Shown here: positions 8,483-16,494 of the stretch, piece after piece | Layout: each line of letters begins with the position of its first letter | Numbering within the stretch: position 1 is the first letter of the stretch | DNA from: Puniceicoccaceae bacterium Marseille-Q1082 | GTDB lineage: Bacteria > Verrucomicrobiota > Verrucomicrobiia > Opitutales > Intestinicryptomonadaceae | NCBI GenBank assembly: GCA_904424815.1 | Contig: CAJGBI010000001.1 | Location: 1,078,508 to 1,142,507 of the forward strand | DNA: 64,000 bases | Direction: 5' to 3' | The notes under the pieces: model-generated | The model's database searches: none | Seen by the model: only the letters and a program-made list of their open reading frames with translations | What the model was told of the DNA's origin: nothing | Made by a program: the position numbers and the translations under genes

Positions 8483-9561
8483 ACGCAAAAAAACTAAGCT
8501 GGATTTGCGCCGCGAGCGCGTCCGCGGCTGCGCTCGCACTCCTATGCGGATGCGCGGCAGACGGGGGAGCAATGCGCATTTCGAAACAGGGAAGCTTTGC
8601 CGTCGGCGGAAGCGCGGCGACAAACCCGGGGAAATTCGACGCCGGCACCCTCGCGCCCGCGGGGCAGACATACCACGGCGACCACGCATACGTGTTCTAC
8701 CAGATTCCCGAAGGGGCGAAAGCGCATCCGCTCGTATTCCTGCACGGATACGGGCAGTCGAGAAAGACTTGGGAGACAACTCCCGACGGGCGCGACGGAT
8801 TCCAAAATATTTTTCTGAAGCGCGGCTACGGCGTATACCTCGTCGACCAGCCCAGAAGGGGCGCCGCCGGACGCGGAATGGCGGCGGCGTAAATAAAGCC
8901 CGAAGGCGACGAGCAGATGTGGTTTTCGATTTTCAGGTTCGGGCGGTGGCCGGACTTTTACGAAGGGGTGCAGTTTCCCAAAGACGGCGATTCCCTGGAA
9001 CAGTTTTTCCGGCAGGGCACGCCGAATATCGGGCCCGAAGCGCCCGGGCTGGCGGCGGACGCCGTAAGCAGGCTGTTCGACAAAATCGGCGACGGCGTTT
9101 TGGTGACCCATTCCGCGGGCGGCGGCCCCGGGTGGTACGCGGCGATGAAAAATCCCAAGATAAGGGCGGTGGCGTCCTACGAACCCGGGCTGTTCGTGTT
9201 TCCTGAGGGGGAAGTTCCGCCGCCCATGCCGAGCTCGAGCCCTTTCGGCGAGCTCAAAGCCGCCGGCGTACCGCTATCCGAATTCATGAAGCTTACGAAA
9301 ATACCGATAGTCCTCTACTTCGGCGACTACATTCCCGACGAGCCGTCGAAAGACCCCGGGCTCGACAACTGGCGCGTGCGCAAGCGCATGGCAAGGCTCT
9401 GGGTTGACGCCATAAACGGGCGGGGAGGCGACGCGAAGCTCGTAGACCTCCCGAAAATCGGAATCCGCGGCAACACGCACTTCATGTTCGCGGATCTCAA
9501 CAATGTCCGCATCGCAGACCTTCTCGAAGATTTTCTGCGGGAAAAGGGATTGGACAAATGA
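8479..9561 (+). pseudogene. Alpha/beta hydrolase lipoprotein split by an in-frame stop
   Basis: Reads as one lipoprotein hydrolase in a single frame, interrupted only by TAA at 8890-8892. The first part (137 residues) has a lipobox signal (ALLCGC) and ends in VDQPRRGAAGRGMAAA. The same frame continues IKPEGDEQMWF through the nucleophile motif THSAGGG to a normal C-terminus. From memory, gut Bacteroidota homologues run through this point without a break. There is no frameshift; one codon became a stop. The rest looks well conserved, so the stop may be recent, read through, or a sequencing error. It overlaps the preceding gene and the following flavodoxin gene by ATGA. Confidence 0.8.
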
Positions 9562-10154
9562 AGCGCGGATCTTTCATAAAGGCGCTTTCGTGCGCGGCGG
9601 TTTATGCGGCGGGCGCGGGGCGGATTTTTCCGGCGGGCGCCGAAAATCCTCCGTCGGAGCGCGCGGGAAAATCCAAAAGCCTCGTGGCGTATTTTTCGAG
9701 GCTCGGAAACACGCGGGAGCTCCCCCGGCAGATACGCCTGAAAAACGGCGCGGACATTTTTGAAATAAAGACCCGAACGCCGCCTGAGGAAAATTACGAC
9801 GAGCTTGTAAAGCTGACATACCGCGAGCTTGAAAGCGGATTTTTGCCGGAAATTGCGGGCGGCATTCCGGACGTGTCGCAATACTCCGCGGTATATGTCG
9901 GGTATCCCGTCCGGTGCACTGACATTCCCCCCGCCGTCCAGTCGTTTCTGGCAAAGTGCGACCTTTCCGGCAAAACCGTGTTCGCGTTTTGCTCTTATTA
10001 TTCCACAAAATGGGGCTCCAGCTTCGACACCCTGAAAAGGCTGTGCCCGCGCTCAAGTGTTTTCAAGGGCGTCGCCGCAAAGGGCGTAAGCGAAAAAGTT
10101 TTGCGCGACGAAGTTTCCGAATGGCTCGGCGGCCTCGGGAAAGTCGGCGCATGA
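9558..10154 (+). CDS. Exported flavodoxin-like protein
   Basis: 198 residues with an N-terminal hydrophobic signal-like stretch (GSFIKALSCAAVYAAGAGRIFPAGA). A flavodoxin fold follows: SLVAYFSRLGNTREL is the phosphate-binding loop, although the usual TGNT appears as LGNT, and VGYPVRCTDIPPAVQSFL and AFCSYYSTKWG form the later loops. It is probably an FMN-binding electron carrier or quinone reductase-like protein outside the cytoplasm. The ATGA overlap with the broken hydrolase indicates translational coupling. The flavin reductase gene starts 14 bp after its stop. Confidence 0.82.
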   Translation: MKRGSFIKALSCAAVYAAGAGRIFPAGAENPPSERAGKSKSLVAYFSRLGNTRELPRQIRLKNGADIFEIKTRTPPEENYDELVKLTYRELESGFLPEIAGGIPDVSQYSAVYVGYPVRCTDIPPAVQSFLAKCDLSGKTVFAFCSYYSTKWGSSFDTLKRLCPRSSVFKGVAAKGVSEKVLRDEVSEWLGGLGKVGA

Positions 10155-10168
10155 GAGAAAGGACAGAC

Positions 10169-10813
10169 ATGAAAGTATTGCTGATAAACGGTTCCCCGAA
10201 CAAAAACGGCTGCACTGCCGCTGCTCTTGCGGAAGTGGCGAAATCGCTGAAAGCAGAAGGCGTCGAAAGCGAAATCTACCACATCGGAACGCAGCCCCTC
10301 GCGCCGTGCAGGGCGTGCAGGGCGTGCGGGAAAATAGGCAGGTGTATAATCAACGACAAGGTAAACGAATTCCTTGAATTTGCCCGAAACTTTGACGGCT
10401 ACGTCATAGGCTCGCCCGTGCACTACGCCTCTGCCAGCGGTGTCGCCGTGCCGTTTTTGGACAGGGCATTCTTCGCGGACTTCATGTCGGGCAGAAACTC
10501 TTTCAGGCTGAAGCCCGGCGCCGCCATTGTGTCTGCGAGGAGGGCCGGAACGACTGCGACGCTCGACCAGCTGAACAAATATTTTCAGATAAACGAAATG
10601 CCGGTCATATCCGGACGCTACTGGAACATGGTGCACGGCGCCACTCCGGAGGAGGCCGCGCGCGACGCCGAGGGAATGCAAAACATGCGGATACTCGGCA
10701 GAAACATGGCCTGGCATTTGAAGTGCGTTGAGGCCGCGGCAAAGGCCGGCATAACGCCGCCGGAAGCCGAAGTTCCGGTATTCACAAATTTCATTTCCGA
10801 CGGGCGAGCCTGA
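10169..10813 (+). CDS. NADPH-dependent FMN reductase / flavodoxin-family protein
   Basis: 214 residues of the FMN reductase fold. The N-terminus KVLLINGSPNKNGCT is the FMN phosphate loop, followed by a CRACRACGKIGRC segment typical of iron-sulfur flavoprotein-like reductases and by GSPVHYASASG. I chose the ATG at 10169 because AGAAAGGA stands just upstream; an ATG at 10151 would add six residues. It probably supplies reduced flavin or reduces quinone- or nitro-type substrates. It closes the operon that begins with the efflux adaptor. Confidence 0.85.
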   Translation: MKVLLINGSPNKNGCTAAALAEVAKSLKAEGVESEIYHIGTQPLAPCRACRACGKIGRCIINDKVNEFLEFARNFDGYVIGSPVHYASASGVAVPFLDRAFFADFMSGRNSFRLKPGAAIVSARRAGTTATLDQLNKYFQINEMPVISGRYWNMVHGATPEEAARDAEGMQNMRILGRNMAWHLKCVEAAAKAGITPPEAEVPVFTNFISDGRA

Positions 10814-10814
10814 G

Positions 10815-10976
10815 ATGTCCGCAAATCCCAGACGCCTGACGGCGCTCGCCGCGCTGCTTTTAGGCTGCGCCGCGGGCGCGCGCCGTCCGGAGGCCCGTTC
10901 GCATTCCGCCCGCATCCCTAAGCCGACACGTCCTGCTTGGGAGAAATGCCGAAGAGCCGCTTGTATTCCCTGCTGA
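10815..10976 (+). pseudogene. Remnant of a lipoprotein gene
   Basis: A 53-codon frame starting 1 bp after the flavin reductase stop. It opens MSANPRRLTALAALLLGCAAG, split at the lipobox LLLG|C, and so looks like a real lipoprotein signal peptide. It then becomes Arg/Pro-rich with no recognisable domain and ends inside the 3' end of the convergent AraC gene. It is best read as the 5' stub of a lost operon gene. A genuine short lipoprotein cannot be excluded. Confidence 0.45.
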
Positions 10977-11796
10977 ACTGCGTGGGGCTTTCGTAGCCGA
11001 CCGCGTAGGCGGCGCGCGCCACGGTTTCGCTTTCGGCAATCATCAGCCTCTTGGCCTCGTGCAGCCTCAGATTCTTCTGGTACTGTATGGGGCTCACGGA
11101 CGTGACCTTTCGGAAATGCCTGTGGAACGTCGTTGGCGCCATGTTCACGTATCTGGCCAAATCCTCTATTCTGAACGGCCGCGAAAAATTTTCTTTGAGC
11201 CACTTCACCGCGCGGCTTATCTGGTTGCTTTGCGTGCCTATGGTGCAGAATTCGCGCACATGCCTTCCCATGGGGCTTATGAGCAGGCGAGAATAAATCT
11301 CGCGTATCGTTATGGGCGCCAAAACGGGAATTTCGTCTTTTCTGTCCAAGAGCTCGACAAGCCTCAAAAACGCGCCCATCATGCCCTCGTCCGCGTCGGA
11401 AACCGCCAGCCCCCTGCAAAGCCCGTCGCCGCTTATTTTTTCAAGGGGCATCTCGGAAATCATCTGCGAGATTGCGCCGATGTCGAGGTCGACGGACATG
11501 GTTATGAGCGGCTTCTGCGGGCTCGCCTCCACAACATAGCTCGTGCCCGGAACGTCTATTCCCGGGACGAGGCACTGGTTTTCGCGGTAGACGGTTTCCT
11601 CCGAGCCCACGACCGCCCTCTTGCTGCCCTGCACCATCAAAATGACTTTGGGCCTGTAAAAACACTTCTCCGAACGCGCGGCGTCGTCAACGCGGTTCAT
11701 GTAAAACCCCGGAATGTCCGTGGAGACGTACCCGGGAACCGCGAGGCGCTTTAACGCGGCCTTTTTCAGCTGCGCGCTTATTTTTGATATGCCCAT
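10918..11796 (-). CDS. AraC-family transcriptional regulator (AraC_N type)
   Basis: 292 residues. The N-terminal two-thirds match the AraC_N arrangement (CFYRPKVILMVQGSKRAVVG...CLVPGIDVPGTSYV). The C-terminal 100 residues hold the double HTH (FRIEDLARYVNMAPTTFHRHFRKV, seen in two blocks, then VARAAYAVGYESPTQFSREYKRLFG). This is the domain layout of E. coli YqhC, which controls aldehyde reductases yqhD-dkgA. A 23-bp box beside its promoter recurs upstream of a DkgA-like gene in this window, which supports a similar role. Confidence 0.9.
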   Translation of the reverse strand: MGISKISAQLKKAALKRLAVPGYVSTDIPGFYMNRVDDAARSEKCFYRPKVILMVQGSKRAVVGSEETVYRENQCLVPGIDVPGTSYVVEASPQKPLITMSVDLDIGAISQMISEMPLEKISGDGLCRGLAVSDADEGMMGAFLRLVELLDRKDEIPVLAPITIREIYSRLLISPMGRHVREFCTIGTQSNQISRAVKWLKENFSRPFRIEDLARYVNMAPTTFHRHFRKVTSVSPIQYQKNLRLHEAKRLMIAESETVARAAYAVGYESPTQFSREYKRLFGISPKQDVSA

Positions 11797-11845
11797 AAAA
11801 ATTTTCCTTTGCCCGTGAAAATGAAAAAACCGAATATTTTTCTGT

Positions 11846-11881
11846 CCCGACGGAATATATAGACTAAATATGCGCAGTCAA
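11846..11881 (-). promoter_or_regulatory. Candidate promoter of the AraC gene
   Basis: On the minus strand TTGACT (11881-11876) is followed after 16 bp by TATATT (11859-11854). The 23-bp repeated box begins 8 bp further upstream. The leader to the ATG is short, under 60 bp. The call rests on sequence only. Confidence 0.55.
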
Positions 11882-11889
11882 ATTCAAGA

Positions 11890-11912
11890 GCGGCAGGATT
11901 GGGCAGATTTTA
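11890..11912 (+). promoter_or_regulatory. Copy 1 of the 23-bp box, likely AraC-family binding site
   Basis: This 23-bp sequence, beginning GCGGCAGGATTGG and ending CAGATTTTA, is repeated without mismatch on the minus strand at 29404-29382. Here it lies just upstream of the AraC gene promoter and 244 bp before the cyclophilin-like gene. A TATAAT at 11915-11920 follows on the plus strand. A perfect 23-bp match between two regulatory regions is very unlikely by chance. Confidence 0.65.
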
Positions 11913-12000
11913 CATATAATCCTCCGGCGCGAAAAACTTTGGGAAACAGAACTCCCCGCGCCGGCTAAAAAAATATTTTTGGCGAGGCATTCCCCAAAGG

Positions 12001-12054
12001 AATGCTCGAGCATAAATTATAAGCATTTGCAATCCCGCAAAAAAATGCGATAAT
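12001..12054 (+). promoter_or_regulatory. Promoter with diverged LysR-type block (copy C)
   Basis: Contains TTATAAGCATTTGC and then CAAAAAAATGCGATAAT. The -35 TTTGCA (12026-12031) and -10 GATAAT (12049-12054) are 17 bp apart, the spacing also seen in copies A (14336) and B (18701). The upstream AGCATA...TATAAG part is shared but shorter. It would drive the cyclophilin-like gene. Confidence 0.6.
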
Positions 12055-12156
12055 CAAACCGCAAAGGCAAGGAGCTTGGACGGAGCGCGGTTTAACGCCG
12101 CGCGGCGCAATCCGGCAGTCCTGGCAATCCGAAACAAACCCTCAACCTAAGAAAAT

Positions 12157-12633
12157 ATGAAAAAAATATTCCAAATTTCCGCCGCCGTCGCCCTGGCGTT
12201 GGCGGCGGCGTTCGCGCCCGCGTCCGGGCTGTCGAAAACGGAAAACGATAAAAATACAAAGCAGATGAAAACCGATAAAATTAAACTGGCAATCAAAGGC
12301 GGCAGGACATTCACCGCGACTCTCGCGGACAATTCCTCCGCGCGCGCGCTGATGGAGCTTCTCGAAAAGGGCGACATCTCAATAGAAATGGAAGACTATG
12401 CCCGCATGGAAAAGGTCGGTCCGCTGGGCGCGAACCTGCCGAGAAACGACGAGCGGATTTCCACGGGACCCGGCGACCTGATTCTCTACCAGGGGCGCAA
12501 CCTCGTAATATATTACGCGCCCAATTCATGGAACTTCACCCGCCTCGGCAAAATAGACAACGCCACGCGCGACGATCTCGTCTCCGCGCTCGGAACGGGG
12601 AACGTCACCGTGACCCTCTCCGCGTGCCGATGA
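12157..12633 (+). CDS. Secreted cyclophilin-like fold protein
   Basis: 158 residues with a Sec-type signal (ISAAVALALAAAFAPASG). The mature domain looks like the bacterial cyclophilin-like family (TATLADNSSARALMELLEKGDISIEMEDY; GPLG..LPRND; GDLILYQGRNLVIYYAPNSWNFTRLGKI). Members of this family usually sit beside aldo/keto reductases, flavodoxins and LysR genes; their biochemical function is not established. The SD is weak. It is driven by promoter copy C and is convergent with the PepSY-like gene. Confidence 0.82.
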   Translation: MKKIFQISAAVALALAAAFAPASGLSKTENDKNTKQMKTDKIKLAIKGGRTFTATLADNSSARALMELLEKGDISIEMEDYARMEKVGPLGANLPRNDERISTGPGDLILYQGRNLVIYYAPNSWNFTRLGKIDNATRDDLVSALGTGNVTVTLSACR

Positions 12634-12725
12634 ATAAAAAATCAACCCGCGCGGCGCGCCGCCTTCCAAACTTGGAAAACCTCCTAAAAGCGCGCGGCAA
12701 AACTGCCGGCAGGTTTCTAATAAAA

Positions 12726-12753
12726 AAAGGGTTCCGCGCATGCGGAACCCTTT
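12726..12753. terminator. Bidirectional terminator
   Basis: Perfect 12-bp inverted repeat, AAAGGGTTCCGC and GCGGAACCCTTT, around the loop GCAT. It has an A-run on the left and a T-rich right flank. It lies between the convergent cyclophilin-like and PepSY-like genes and can serve both. Confidence 0.85.
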
Positions 12754-12772
12754 GCGCATTTTTAAAAGGCTG

Positions 12773-13222
12773 CTAACGGTCGACGCCGACAAATTTTCCC
12801 GCCGCGTCGAATTTGAGCTCGAGCCCGTCGATCAGCTCCACTTCCCAGCCGTATAGCTCTTTAGAGACGGACTTTATTTTGCGCCCCTTGTAGTTTGAAT
12901 CCACATACGACGCGATTGCCGCCGGAAGTATCGAGGCGGGAACTCCTGTATATTTGCTTTCGACGTCGGTCCACGCGCCGCCCGCGTCGAAATCTATTTT
13001 GCTGCCGTCGGAAAGCGCGACATCGTATTCGACGGGCTTCGTCAGGGAGGTGTCTATTTCAATCCCCACGATTTTCGCGTTGGGGAAAACTTTAGAGGCG
13101 AATTCCAAAGCGGGCCTCGGAAGCCTGTTTACGTCCGTCGTGATTTCATCCGCCGAAAGGCCCCCAAAGGGCAATCCGGCGGCGAATATCAGCGCCATTA
13201 TTTTGGATATATTCTTTGCCAT
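12773..13222 (-). CDS. Exported PepSY-like protein
   Basis: 149 residues with signal peptide (KIMALIFAAGLPFGGLSA). Two copies of a PepSY-like beta unit follow: about residues 35-80 (LPRPALEFASKVFPNAKIVGIEID...YDVALSDGSKIDFDAGGAW, in parts) and about 95-149 (LPAAIASYVDSNYKGRKI...YGWEVELIDGLELKFDAAGKFVGVD). This matches the putative beta-lactamase-inhibitor-like PepSY family that is common in Bacteroidota. It is probably a periplasmic binding or inhibitory module; the partner is unknown. It stands alone between terminator 12726 and its own upstream region. Confidence 0.8.
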   Translation of the reverse strand: MAKNISKIMALIFAAGLPFGGLSADEITTDVNRLPRPALEFASKVFPNAKIVGIEIDTSLTKPVEYDVALSDGSKIDFDAGGAWTDVESKYTGVPASILPAAIASYVDSNYKGRKIKSVSKELYGWEVELIDGLELKFDAAGKFVGVDR

Positions 13223-13389
13223 AAGATTTAACTCTCAATGGAATCTTTGAATGTTCAACAATAAAATGAACGCCCGCCATGCGGATAATTTTGCGCCGCG
13301 GCGCAAATCAGCCCCCTTTTTACGACTCCCGCGCGGCGCGCCGGAAAAGCATCAAAATGCGGCATAGTCGCCGCGCCTCCGCGAAAAAA

Positions 13390-14286
13390 TTACCTCCCGA
13401 AGCGCGATTTTAATTCGGATAGAAAAACCTTTGCAGCCTCAGAAAAATACCTGTCCTTTTTCCAGACCACATTTAGCCCCGCCTCGACTTTCGGCATCAG
13501 CGGCCTGAAACACAGCCCGCTGCCTTCGCCCGTGTCGGCGAGCTTGTCGAGGGTTATTGCGTACCCCACGCCCTCGCGTACCATTACCCCCGCGTTGTAT
13601 ATCAGGTTGTAGGTTCCGGCGATATCGAACCTGTCCAAATCCTCGCCCAGCCATTCGAGCAGATCGTTTTTTGAGTATGCCCGACGCGACACCTGCCTCG
13701 ACACGAATATCGGAAGCCCGAACAAATCCTTTTTCTGAATCCTCTTCCTGGCGGCGAGCTGGCTGTCGGAACGCATCAGCACGCCCCATACGTCCCTGTC
13801 CGGAAGGTTTACGTAGTCGTACTTGGACAAATCCGCCGGCTGTATCAGAAGGCCGAAGTCAAGCAGGCCCTTGTCGAGCTTTTCGGTCACGTCGTCGGCA
13901 TTGCCGCTGTACAAGTTGAACTTTATGCGCGGATGGCTGCGCCGCAGGTCGCGAACCATTTCGCCTATGCGTTTCATGGCGTAGGTTTCGCCGCCCCCTA
14001 TGTAGACGTCGCCGCCGACTCCGCGTCCGTCGCGGCTGGAAAATTCCGAAAGCGTTCTGTCTGCCATGTCCAGAATTTCCTCCGCGCGCTTCCTCAGCAG
14101 AACGCCGTCCTCCGTGAGCCTGACGCTGTGGCTGCCGCGCTCGAAGAGCTTGTGGCCCAGTTCGTCCTCAAGGTCCATGAGCTGCCTTGAAAGCGTCGGC
14201 TGCGTCACGTGCAGAAGGTTCGCGGCTCCCGTCACGCTGCCCTCGCGGGCTACCGCAAGAAAATATTTTAGCACCCTAAGTTCCAT
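13390..14286 (-). CDS. LysR-family transcriptional regulator (divergent from DUF3737 operon)
   Basis: 298 residues. The N-terminal HTH is MELRVLKYFLAVAREGSVT followed by GAANLLHVTQPTLSRQL; the effector domain follows. I chose the ATG at 14286 because GGAGGG stands 5 bp upstream and the family begins at this MELR; an upstream in-frame Met would add 17 residues. It is transcribed divergently from the DUF3737-MalY operon. The 57-bp block in the gap, repeated at 18701, is its best candidate operator. Confidence 0.92.
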   Translation of the reverse strand: MELRVLKYFLAVAREGSVTGAANLLHVTQPTLSRQLMDLEDELGHKLFERGSHSVRLTEDGVLLRKRAEEILDMADRTLSEFSSRDGRGVGGDVYIGGGETYAMKRIGEMVRDLRRSHPRIKFNLYSGNADDVTEKLDKGLLDFGLLIQPADLSKYDYVNLPDRDVWGVLMRSDSQLAARKRIQKKDLFGLPIFVSRQVSRRAYSKNDLLEWLGEDLDRFDIAGTYNLIYNAGVMVREGVGYAITLDKLADTGEGSGLCFRPLMPKVEAGLNVVWKKDRYFSEAAKVFLSELKSRFGR

Positions 14287-14335
14287 AAGCCCTCCATTTG
14301 CGCGAAAATTTTTCGCGCACAGTGAAATACCTGTC

Positions 14336-14392
14336 AAGCATATCTTAACATAATATATAAGTATTTGCTATTTCACAAAAACGCGCGATAAT
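14336..14392 (+). promoter_or_regulatory. LysR-type operator and promoter, copy A
   Basis: A 57-bp block starting AAGCATATCTT and ending GCGCGATAAT. It matches 18701-18757 at 50 of 57 positions by my count. It contains -35 TTTGCT (14364-14369) and -10 GATAAT (14387-14392) with a 17-bp spacer. The upstream half is AT-rich and partly palindromic. Its place in the divergent LysR/DUF3737 gap suggests control by that LysR protein. Confidence 0.7.
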
Positions 14393-14476
14393 GAGAGGCA
14401 AAGAGGCCGGCACTGCTTCCCCGAAAGGGCGGCGGCTTCCGGCAAAATCCGAAACGGCATAAAAAAGGCAAAATTT

Positions 14477-15334
14477 ATGAAGCAGATAAAAAACAGACAT
14501 TTCGAGGGCGAGCGCCCGCTGTTCGGCGCGCGCGACCTCATTTTGGAAAACGTGACAATCCACGCCGGCGAATCGGCATTGAAGGAATGCTCCGGCATGA
14601 AGGCGGTAAACTGCCGCTTCGAGGGCAAATATCCGTTCTGGCACAACGACGGGTTCACGGTAAAAAATTGCCTCTTCACCGAGGGCGCCCGCGCGGCAAT
14701 CTGGTACTCCAAGAACCTGCTGATGCTCGACACCATCGTCGAGGCCCCGAAGATGTTCCGCGACGCGAGCGGCGTGAGGCTCGAAAACGTCCGCCTGCCG
14801 AACGCGCTCGAAACGTTTTGGAAATGCTCCGACATCGAGCTTAAAAACGTGAGCGCAGACAAGGGAGACTACCTATTCATGGGCTCGTCCAGGATATGGA
14901 TAGAAGATTTCTCCCTAAACGGGAACTACTCATTCCAATACTGCAGGGACATCGAGATCCGCAACGCGACCATAAATTCAAAAGACGCCTTTTGGAATTC
15001 CGAAAACGTCACGGTGCGCGACTCCTCAATCGACGGCGAATACCTCGGGTGGCACACCAAAAACCTTAGGCTGATAAACTGCAAGATTTCCGGGACGCAG
15101 CCGCTGTGCTACGCAAAGGACCTCGTAATGGAAAACTGCTCCATGGGCTGCGACGCCGATCTCTGCTTTGAATACTCGACCCTCGACGCCTCGATATGCG
15201 GCGCGGTAAAGAGCGTGAAAAATCCCGCCGGCGGCCGCATACTCGCAGGCTCGATAGGAGAAATAATTCTGGACGGCAACTGCAGAAACCCCGGCGGATG
15301 CGAAATCCGCGAGAACGCCAGGAAGTCGGCATGA
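14477..15334 (+). CDS. DUF3737-family right-handed repeat protein
   Basis: 285 residues, without signal peptide, built almost entirely of short parallel-beta-helix-like repeats (LILENVTI, VNCRFEGKYPFWHND, VKNCLFTEG, LRLINCKISG). The opening, ERPLFGARDLILENVTI, is typical of DUF3737. The family's biochemical role is not established to my knowledge. It is the first gene of a chain linked by 4-bp ATGA overlaps: DUF3737, MalY-like, EamA, DUF418. It is driven by promoter copy A. Confidence 0.83.
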   Translation: MKQIKNRHFEGERPLFGARDLILENVTIHAGESALKECSGMKAVNCRFEGKYPFWHNDGFTVKNCLFTEGARAAIWYSKNLLMLDTIVEAPKMFRDASGVRLENVRLPNALETFWKCSDIELKNVSADKGDYLFMGSSRIWIEDFSLNGNYSFQYCRDIEIRNATINSKDAFWNSENVTVRDSSIDGEYLGWHTKNLRLINCKISGTQPLCYAKDLVMENCSMGCDADLCFEYSTLDASICGAVKSVKNPAGGRILAGSIGEIILDGNCRNPGGCEIRENARKSA

Positions 15335-16494
15335 GCGCGAAATTCGACTTCGACGCCCCGAACGACCGGCGCGGAACAAACTCCCTGAAATGGGACAGCG
15401 AAAGCGTCCCTGACATCCTGCCCATGTGGGTGGCGGACATGGATTTCAAAACCGCGCCGTCGGTGACCGAGGCCCTGAGATCGCGCGCCGAAAGCGGGAT
15501 TTTCGGGTACGCGAAAACCTCCGCAGCGTTTTACGAAAGCCTGGTAAAGTGGTTTGAGCGAAGGCACTCGGTTTCCTACAAGCGCGAGTGGATTCTGTAC
15601 ACTACGGGCGTCGTGCCGGCGCTTTCGGCGACAATCCGCGCGCTCTCGTTCCCGGGAGACAAAGTGGTGGTGCAGGAGCCCGTGTACAACTGCTTTTTTT
15701 CGTCGATACGCAATAACGGCTGCGAAATATCGCCGAATCCTTTGAGGCTTTCGGGGGGACGCTACGAAATCGACTTTGAGGATCTGGAAAAAAAGCTTTC
15801 CGACCCGAAGGCGAAAATTTTTCTGCTGTGCTCTCCGCACAATCCGTCCGGCAGGGTATGGGCGCGCGAAGAGCTCGAGGCCGCCGGCGAACTCTGCCTG
15901 AAACACGGCGTCTTTATAATTTCCGACGAAATCCACTGCGACCTGGTTTTGGGCGGGCGCAAGTACACGCCGTTCCTGTCGCTCGGCGAAAGGTTTGCGG
16001 CAAATTCCGCGACCTGCGTATCCCCGAGCAAAACGTTCAACCTTGCGGGGCTGCAAGTCGCCGACATTATCGCGCCCGACGAATCCGCAAGGTCGAAAAT
16101 AGACAGGGCGCTGAACGTCAACGAAGTCTGCGAAATAAGCCCGTTTGCCATAGACGCGCAGACGGCGGCGTACTCCGGCGGCGAAGAATGGCTTGAGGCG
16201 CTGAAAGGCTATTTGTGTGGAAATTATGAATTCCTTTCGGACTTTCTGCGCCGCCGCCTTCCGGAGTTCTCCGCGATGGACTTGGAGTCCACCTACCTCC
16301 TGTGGATAGACTGCCGCGCGACCGGAATGAAGTCCGAAGAAATTTCCAAGCTTCTGTATGAAAAGGGGCGGGTGCGGATAAACCCGGGGACGCTCTACGG
16401 AAAGTCCGGAGAGGGATTCATACGGATGAACATCGCCTGCCCGCGCTCGTCGCTGCGCGAGGGGCTTGAAAGGATTGCGCGCGCGCTGAAATGA
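15331..16494 (+). CDS. MalY/PatB-type PLP aminotransferase (probable cystathionine beta-lyase)
   Basis: 387 residues, fold-type I PLP enzyme of the MalY/PatB subgroup, which usually cleaves the C-S bond of cystathionine or cysteine conjugates. Visible are the N-terminal LPMWVADMDF signature, SPHNPSGR, the Asp of ISDEIHCDL and the PLP lysine in SPSKTFNLAG (K234). The start ATG overlaps the DUF3737 stop (ATGA). In an efflux and detoxification setting a C-S lyase for thiol conjugates is attractive, but methionine synthesis is equally possible. Confidence 0.88.
   Translation: MSAKFDFDAPNDRRGTNSLKWDSESVPDILPMWVADMDFKTAPSVTEALRSRAESGIFGYAKTSAAFYESLVKWFERRHSVSYKREWILYTTGVVPALSATIRALSFPGDKVVVQEPVYNCFFSSIRNNGCEISPNPLRLSGGRYEIDFEDLEKKLSDPKAKIFLLCSPHNPSGRVWAREELEAAGELCLKHGVFIISDEIHCDLVLGGRKYTPFLSLGERFAANSATCVSPSKTFNLAGLQVADIIAPDESARSKIDRALNVNEVCEISPFAIDAQTAAYSGGEEWLEALKGYLCGNYEFLSDFLRRRLPEFSAMDLESTYLLWIDCRATGMKSEEISKLLYEKGRVRINPGTLYGKSGEGFIRMNIACPRSSLREGLERIARALK

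Larger units (their letters stand above)
11797..12156. other. Regulatory intergenic region between AraC and cyclophilin-like genes
   Basis: This 360-bp stretch has no gene. It holds the AraC promoter, the 23-bp box, a second -10-like TATAAT, and a LysR-type promoter block at 12001-12054. The short inverted repeat CATTCC...GGAATG (about 11989-12004) precedes that block. A leader of about 100 bp separates the block from the cyclophilin-like start. Confidence 0.6.
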
